The notes under the pieces were generated by a model. That model was not told the DNA's origin and made no database searches. It worked only from the letters and a program-made list of their open reading frames with translations. From Ananas comosus (taxonomy: Eukaryota; Streptophyta; Magnoliopsida; Poales; Bromeliaceae): DNA of 64,000 nucleotides. This document shows positions 57,601-64,000 of this stretch, in pieces (position 1 is the stretch's first letter; the number at the start of each line of letters is the position of its first letter). The DNA lies in the NCBI RefSeq assembly GCF_001540865.1, contig NC_033628.1:3803853-3867852 (forward strand), written 5' to 3'. The position numbers were made by a program, and so were the translations under genes.

Positions 57601-58629
57601 GCACATGTCAGTTTCTCACAAAGGGTTCATAAAAGGTTTTACTTTAGTATATAGTAAATAGATTTGATTTTTAATAGTGATTTTTAATAGTGACTTAATT
57701 TGATTTTTATATGACTTAATTTGATTTTTCATAGTGATTTAATTTGATTTAATAGTGTTTCCTAATCTATTTACTAAATCGTTATTCTATATTTGAGTTT
57801 GACACGTGGCAAGCATATAGAAAGCCACGTGTCAGTTTCTCACAAAGGATTGATAAAGGGTTCTACTTTAGTATATAGTAAATATATTTGATTTTTATAT
57901 GACTTAATTTGATTTTTAATAGTGATTTAATTTGATTTAATAGTGTTTCCTAATCAATTTACTAAATCGTTATTCTATATTTGAGTTTGACACGTGACAA
58001 GCATATAGAAAGTCACGTATCAGTTTCTCACAAAGAGTTCATAAAGGGTTCTACTTTAGTATATAGTAAATAGATTTGACTTTTATATGACTTAATTTGA
58101 TTTTTAATAGTGATTTAATTTAATTTAATAGTGTTTCCTAATCTATTTACTAAATCGTTATTCTATATTTGAGTTTGACACGTGGCAAGCATATAGAAAG
58201 CTACGTATCAGTTTCATACAAAGGATTCATAAAGGGTTCTACTTTAATATATAGTAAATAGATTTGATTTTTATATGACTTAATTTAATTTTTAATAGTG
58301 ATTTAATTTGATTTAATAGTGTTTCTAATCTATTTACTAAATCACTATTCTATATTTGAGTTTGACACGTGGCAAGCATATAGAAAGCCACGTATCAATT
58401 TCTTACAAACGGTTCATAAAGGGTTCTACTTTACTATATAGTAAATAAATTTAATTTTTATATGACTTAATTTGATTTTTAATAGTGATTTAATTTGATT
58501 TAATAGTGTTTCCTAATCTATTTACTAAATCGCTATTCTATATTTGAGTTTGACACGTGGCAAGCATGCACGTGTCAGTTTCCCACAAAGAATTCATAAA
58601 GAATTTTACTTTAGTATATAGTAAATAGA
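54619..58629 (-). mobile_element. Non-autonomous Helitron with reiterated 5' terminus
   Basis: On the minus strand the 3' end shows the hairpin ATCCGTGCATTGCACGGAT, then CAAATA and CTAG (54622-54619) followed by T. The 5' end reads A/TCTATTTACTATATACTAAAG (T at 58629). That 5' terminus and its next ~190 bp are repeated about 15 times through the element. No Rep/helicase is encoded. Confidence 0.68.
55380..58629. repeat. ~189-bp tandem array, about 15 units, each with a CACGTG hairpin
   Basis: Units carry TTTAATAGTGTTTCCTAATC, TATTTGAGTTTGACACGTGG, AGCATATAGAAAGCCACGT and TTTAGTATATAGTAAATAGA. Hairpin positions are near 55448, 55652, 55841, 56028, 56256, 56448, 56668, 56857, 57047, 57576, 57801, 57990, 58176, 58366 and 58553. 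Spacing is mostly 186-191 bp, with some units near 218-226 bp. The array is broken by 57128-57480, which repeats flanking and proximal sequence. Confidence 0.92.
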
Positions 58630-59188
58630 TTATTATCATATTACATATATTAGTATGATGTTTATATTTATAAATAAAATATATTTAAAATATATTATGT
58701 AATAATTAAGTGTTTAATATAATATATAATAGTATATATTTAATATTATAAAATAAATTACTGGATATTTATAAATAAAATATTATATAATAAATATATT
58801 TAATTTAATAAAATATTTTCTTTAAAATATATATAAATATATATATATTATATATTATTATATATAAAAGAAAAGGGAGTGGGGGGAGAGAGGTCCCCAA
58901 GGTGGGGTACGTGTGCCTCGGCGACCGCGCGTCTGTTCCCTTCCCTCCCTTTCCAAACGCCGTCATTTTTGGACGTAAGTTTTAATTTTTCGCTCTTTTC
59001 GAGCTGAAAACAAAAACATCCTTTTTCCTCACAATTTTGTACAAATTTTTTGAAAATTTTATTTTACGAGCAAACAAATAACAAATTTTTCGAAAAAATG
59101 TTTTTACGAGAAAACAAATATCGAAATTTTATTTTTTCACCAAAATTCTTTTTTCAAGGCGGTTTTATGACGAAACAAACACACCCTA

Positions 59189-61032
59189 AAAAAAAATTGC
59201 ACACAAAATTTGATTGTAATTAAATTATTTAACTAATTTAGTAATAAAAGATAAAATTAAAATTACGATAAATGCTAAAAATTTTTTAAAAAATTAATCG
59301 ATCTGGAAGAGTGCTATGCATTGCCCTAAGACATATTTCTGTCTTTCGTGAGGAATTAACCGAAAATTTCACTCCAAAATACGATTGCAAGTTTTTTCTT
59401 GAGAAACATGAACATGGAAGAGATTAACAAAGAAACTTTAATTATCGGATGATAAAAAAATTAACATAGACAATTGAGAAAAAAAAAAATATTAGTTAGC
59501 TAGAGAGAGATATTAAAAATTATATATTATTTCTTTACCCTTCTACAATGTTCTCATGTGCATGAAGAGTAGAAATAAAACTATTATATATAAGGTGTGG
59601 AATTTGAACATTTGTTCCCAAAAAGTCCGCTTAATTAAAAGTTTTTTGGCGCGGTAAACTACAGTGGATGATAAATATATATATTAAATGATAAATAAAT
59701 ATTAAATATAAAAGAATAAAGAATACAATACATAAAATTTTAGAGTTTTTTTTTATTTTTTTTTCCAACAGTAGTTATCTCTTTTAATTATTTTCCTTTG
59801 TCCACCTTGTAGAAAAAGCTTGAAAAGTATACAGTGTATGCTCGTAATTAATGTGTAGAAAAAATATACTTGATATACAGTGCTGGTGCAGGTCTTCTGT
59901 AAATACATATATAATAATGAGTTTTTTTAACAGCTTTTATTCCACTATACTATACTGTAATATTATTTTCATTTACTATATTTTTTTTTTTTTTTCAAAG
60001 ACACCATTGTATTATTATATTTTATCAATATCTACCTTGTATTTTAAATTTATTTTTATTTTTTTTATATTGTACCTTTTTTTTCTTATAGATGTCACTA
60101 AATTATTTTCTTTTCTTACCGGCCCGTCTCGATATTAATATTAACAAATCCATTATTTTACAAAATCTAACAATTTTATTAAGAAGCACCAGTTGAATAT
60201 CAGATTAAATGTAAAATGAATCTCCATAATAGATTCATTGAAAGCTTTTATCAAATTATTTCAATTATTTTTTTTATTATTTTGATGTATTTTTTACTTT
60301 TCACATCAAAATGAGCTGAATATATACTCTGACACTTTAAAATAGTCTTTTTTCGCAGCTTTTATATAAAATTATAGATTTATTATTTATGCTATAGGGA
60401 TTGAAAAAAATAGTTAAATGGTGCCTTTAAAAAAAAATAATAATACAATGTAGAAAGTGAAAAAATATATAAATTTTAGTATAATATAATTAATGTAATT
60501 ACGCGGGGTTGAATGCATTAAAATCAGTTGAAATTTTAGCCGTCCACAGATTGTTATCTGTTTTAAAATACTGATATTTACTATCTAATTAATTTTTAAA
60601 ATTTTTGTAAGCAACTATTTAGGTCAATATACTATCAATTCAAATTGTTAAAACATATTAAATGATGTACACTAGCCATATAACAGAATTTTTTTTCTAT
60701 GTTTATGTTTTCTTTTTTGCGGTAAACAAGAATAATTCCGATGCTTGTAAAAGCGTCGAGCAAAGAATCGTTAAGTAAACATGTCGAGATAAGTATACCG
60801 ACACTTTAATATATAGTGTCAAAAAATTTTTATCAATATTTGATAAAAATATGTTTATTGACGTCGTTTAATCATAGTGTCGACACATGTCAAGTATTGA
60901 AAACGTTAAAATAAAGTATCGTCTAAAATATATTTTGTTGTACATAACATGATTTCTACTGTATTGAAAAAACGTTTAATTTCTTTTGTATTTCCGAGAA
61001 TGTTGTTCTTATAGGCTGTTTAATATATATAT
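59189..61032. other. AT-rich DNA, nothing recognised
   Basis: Poly-T tracts and simple sequence only. A short balanced stretch near 60730-60920 has no recognisable product. Confidence 0.5.
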
Positions 61033-61260
61033 NNNNNNNNNNNNNNNNNNNNNNNNNNNNNNNNNNNNNNNNNNNNNNNNNNNNNNNNNNNNNNNNNNNN
61101 NNNNNNNNNNNNNNNNNNNNNNNNNNNNNNNNNNNNNNNNNNNNNNNNNNNNNNNNNNNNNNNNNNNNNNNNNNNNNNNNNNNNNNNNNNNNNNNNNNNN
61201 NNNNNNNNNNNNNNNNNNNNNNNNNNNNNNNNNNNNNNNNNNNNNNNNNNNNNNNNNNNN
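61033..61260. other. Assembly gap (228 N)
   Basis: Unknown sequence. Its left edge is a TA run and its right edge lies inside a foldback MITE, so the gap probably hides that MITE's left arm. Confidence 0.98.
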
Positions 61261-61681
61261 TATTTGAAGTACTTAGAAAATAAATTTTATGATTTTTCGA
61301 TATCATTTACCTAGTGATCGAAGGGACTCAAAATCAATAATTTTAATGGCCACGGTGAGCCGTTTGCAAGTTTAACGGTGTAGAAATATCCAAATCACTT
61401 GAAATTTTGATAGAAAATTCTTTATACTATATAAAATAATATCAGTATCTTTGATCTAAAATTTTAATATCATATTATCACGTTTTGTTAGATTTTTATT
61501 TTCAGCCGTTGATTTTGAGCCCCTTAGTTCACTAGGCAAATGATATTGAAAAATTGCAAAATTTATTTTCTAGGTATTTCAAATACTCTAGGTCAAGTTT
61601 AACGGAGCCGATCGACGAAAATCGCAACATCAAAAATGACCTGGAGGTTCCGTGCTTCCAGAAGCATAGTAGCCTCACTCT
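61261..61681. mobile_element. Foldback MITE, left end lost in the gap
   Basis: Same family as 48671-49211: AAGTTTAACGGAGCCGATCG and the right end AAGCATAGTAGCCTCACTCT, followed by a TA run. The left arm begins only within the gap. Confidence 0.8.
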
Positions 61682-62450
61682 ATATATATATATATATGAT
61701 ATAAGATTATTTTAATTAATTTAAATATGTGGTTCTGTAAGGACTGAGATTTTTTTTTACAGTGCAACTAAACTCTCTGTTGACGATGTTTATGTGTGTA
61801 ATTTAATTACATAAGCACTCGTCAAGTTTCAGGAGAAAATGAGCTAAAACGGAGAAGTTACGCGATTATTAGTTTTCACTTAAGTGAATAGTAACTCCGG
61901 TTTTCCGGTAAAGCCACGGAGTAGAGTTGGCTTCTGGTGCGTATCGGACTCCGTTCACATCAGTCCAATAGCTCATTTCGAAGGATTCAGCTATTCTGGA
62001 ACTACTGGCGCTGACGGATTTTGAGTTTGACGCACGGATTTCGAGAAAATCCAAAAATACATGTTTTATATGTATTTTGTGTGTTTCTTTCGATTGGAAC
62101 GAAAGGTTGGATTTTGTCGTGAATCCGTGGTCGATCGAGACGAATCGAAATCGTAGCTCTGTTGTCTCCGAGGTGCTGATCGCACTGGTGCAATCCATTC
62201 GCAAATCTGACGGACGGATCTACGGAGATCGCGCGTTGATCGAGGAGAGGTCGGTGTTGGCAAAACGGTAATTTCGCAAAAGTCGCGACATTTTATGTAC
62301 CGTTTCGCGTGAAATCGCACGTAGAGGGGTATTCGCGCGTTTTACTTGTGCTGTGAGGGACTGGGTAAGAAATACCAAGCTTAGGTAGACTTTTGTGCAA
62401 AATTGCACTTTGTATACAATGTGCATCTAGGGTTTCTATGCACGAAACCC
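61682..62450. other. Unassigned, possibly retroelement LTR-like DNA
   Basis: After a TA run, this moderately GC-balanced stretch with CGATCGAGACGAATCG and similar segments encodes no recognised protein. Its composition suggests the leader or LTR of a retroelement continuing beyond the window, but no terminus was identified. Confidence 0.3.
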
Positions 62451-64000
62451 TAGATCTGGCCGACCCTGTCCCCCATCTGTGCCCTAGCCGACACCTCTGC
62501 ATCCGCGCCCTGCCCGTGCGCGCGCTCCGGCCACCTGAGCACGCCGCCGGCCGCCGGAGCTGGCTGCTCCTCCACCTCCTCCATTGCTCCTTGCTTCACC
62601 ATCCTTCACCCCCACTTGTGCTGCTACCAGGGTGAACCCACACCCTCGGGTTTCACCTCTGACAGCAGGCCCGACCCCGGCGACCATCTCTGTCGGCCGC
62701 CGCCACCCCGAGCGCCGCCGCCGCCGCCTTGGCAATCCTGCGGCCAAGCTCGGGCAGATCCGGCCGAGATGGTTTGATCTCCCTCTCCTCGCACCACCGC
62801 CGCCATAGCAGAGAAGAGTCATACAGACAATTCTCACGAAACATATGTCGACCCAGAATCGAACCGATCCCACGCGGTCCGTCGGCGGAATTCGCCGAGA
62901 ACGCAGCCGAAAGCCATTCTGACACTTGCAATGGCTTGGGGGCCTTGGACATCAGATCCAACGAGTTATCCTCACCCTAACGCTATCCATACAGCAGCTA
63001 CGGACGAAGAAACGGTCATAAACAGCCCTATCGACACATAAATCACAAAAAATTTTATTTTTTTTTTGTTTTATGTGATTTCATCGGCTTTATGGATCGT
63101 ACATCCAAAGCGAGCAAACAGCTCAATGGCAAGACTCCCTGCTGACTGGTCGCGTGCCGGAGGCCGTGCTCTCCTTCGGCATGCGGCATTGTGGCAGCGC
63201 TACGGCGACGCATAATACATTAGTGAGAACATGCGCGGCACAGTAGAAAACATGCCTTATCGTCGCTAACCAGGGCCTTCAGACCCAATGAAGGTGGCTA
63301 CACATGATCAGCAACTGAACCAGGATCATCGTGCTCAACCTTCAGACAGACTAGGGGTGGCGTCGGTTCACGGAAAACATGACCGAAGCCAAGACAAGGT
63401 GGCAGAAAGCTCAACTAAGCTTACCATGAGGGCTAGCAGGGCACGGGTGGCCGGCCGCGCCGACGGGGGAGGCCGGACAAGTGGAAGGTGCTCCAGGTCA
63501 GAGGGGCCGGGGCTCGCGTCAGCAGCGACCGGAGGCGCGCGACGACGGCCAATGCGATGCCGCTAGCCACTACCAAACCCGTGGGGAGCATCGGGCCTTC
63601 ATTCGCGGACTTCGCCGGCCTCCGGCGGCACGTCCCCGCGGTTGCACGGCACGGCCGCCAGGCGAGTTGTGCTCAGCACGCCGGTCACGGCGAGCGCGCC
63701 TGGCGCGCTGGAGCATCCTGGCTCTCACGGGGCTCGGCTCGGGCTCAGATCGGGTGCGACGGCCACCGGCGGCGTCCGGGGAGAGGCTCTGGGACAGGGA
63801 GGACCCGTCGCCTGGAGGCCAGGGGATAGGCGGCGCACGGCCTATAGGCGGCGGCGGCGCACGGAGGCACGCGCGGGGTCATCTCGGCCCGAGCAGACTC
63901 TGGGCGGCGCCGCGTTGACAGAGGAGGCGAACGCGCCCGCAAAGACGAGCGCGACGATGCAACGGGGTACCGGGGCTGCCGGGGATGGCGGCGTTGCCGA
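62451..64000. other. GC-rich block of unknown nature
   Basis: Composition rises sharply, with overlapping Pro/Arg/Ala-rich frames on both strands, the usual artefact of high GC. An intron-donor-like ATG/GTAAGC on the minus strand at about 63424 is the only gene-like signal. It could be the edge of a gene or of a retroelement running past the window end. Confidence 0.3.

Larger units (their letters stand above)
54397..59188. mobile_element. hAT-like element carrying a Helitron
   Basis: The ends TAGGGTGTGTTTGGTTTGAC and inverted TAGGGTGTGTTTGTTTCGTC have matching subterminal AAAAATTTTCG/CGAAAATTTTT-type segments. The flanks are A/T runs, so a target duplication cannot be judged. The Helitron at 54619-58629 occupies most of the interior; the right remainder has a GC-rich patch (58877-58970). 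Confidence 0.65.

Noticed and set aside
55380..58629. CRISPR array
   Set aside because: The repeats are ~189 bp with no unique spacers, in a plant genome; they are reiterated Helitron ends.
60956..61306. Frames of about 93 and 116 codons
   Set aside because: They consist mostly of N from the assembly gap.
62484..63942. Several Pro/Arg/Gly-rich frames on both strands
   Set aside because: Overlapping frames in all phases are expected at this GC content; none shows a recognisable domain.

Overview
This is a plant nuclear genomic window, very probably from a monocot. Both genes are interrupted by many GT-AG introns, intergenic DNA is AT-rich and packed with nested plant transposons (Cassandra/TRIM, hAT, MULE, Helitron, tRNA-derived SINE), and some first exons are very GC-rich. 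Pineapple-like commelinids are a plausible source, but the species cannot be fixed from the sequence alone. There is no bacterial, viral or organellar gene content. Assembly Ns lie at 15256, 57282 and 61033-61260.

Only two protein-coding genes are convincingly present, both on the minus strand. The first is translin (CDS 12476-19202, 7 exons, 224 aa), the single-strand RNA/DNA-binding partner of TRAX. The second is a large intact ABC transporter of the ABCG24/ABCG28 type (CDS 34638-52289, 14 exons, 1096 aa), with a signal peptide, a Cys-rich lumenal domain, one nucleotide-binding domain and a C-terminal membrane domain. I reconstructed both by following splice sites exon by exon. In each case the exon lengths sum to a multiple of three and every junction keeps the family sequence. 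They are neighbours without an evident functional link.

Everything else is repeat landscape. 1-9.6 kb holds a TRIM, a Cassandra element with 5S-like LTRs, TA-flanked foldback MITEs and a region bounded by a Helitron 3' end. 10-12.4 kb holds a MULE-type MITE. A hAT element sits just 5' of translin with a perfect 8-bp target duplication (19.5-20.8 kb). 21.9-26 kb is a 4-kb Mutator-like element with a 9-bp duplication, a nested 2-kb solo LTR and a possible captured LRR fragment. 27.2-31.2 kb is a minus-strand Helitron containing a hAT that contains another hAT. 32.5-34.3 kb holds a broken Cassandra with a solo LTR inside its LTR, then a hAT MITE. The ABCG introns carry SINEs, Cassandra pieces and MITEs. 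54.4-59.2 kb is a hAT-like element holding a Helitron whose 5' terminus is reiterated about 15 times, each copy with a CACGTG hairpin. 61-64 kb ends in an N gap, a MITE remnant and GC-rich DNA of unknown nature.

The most unusual structures are the reiterated Helitron 5' ends with arm-compensating hairpin changes (55.4-58.6 kb), a run of back-to-back near-perfect palindromes at 29196-29342, and a head-to-head, partly chimeric Cassandra/TRIM cluster at 49.6-50.2 kb.
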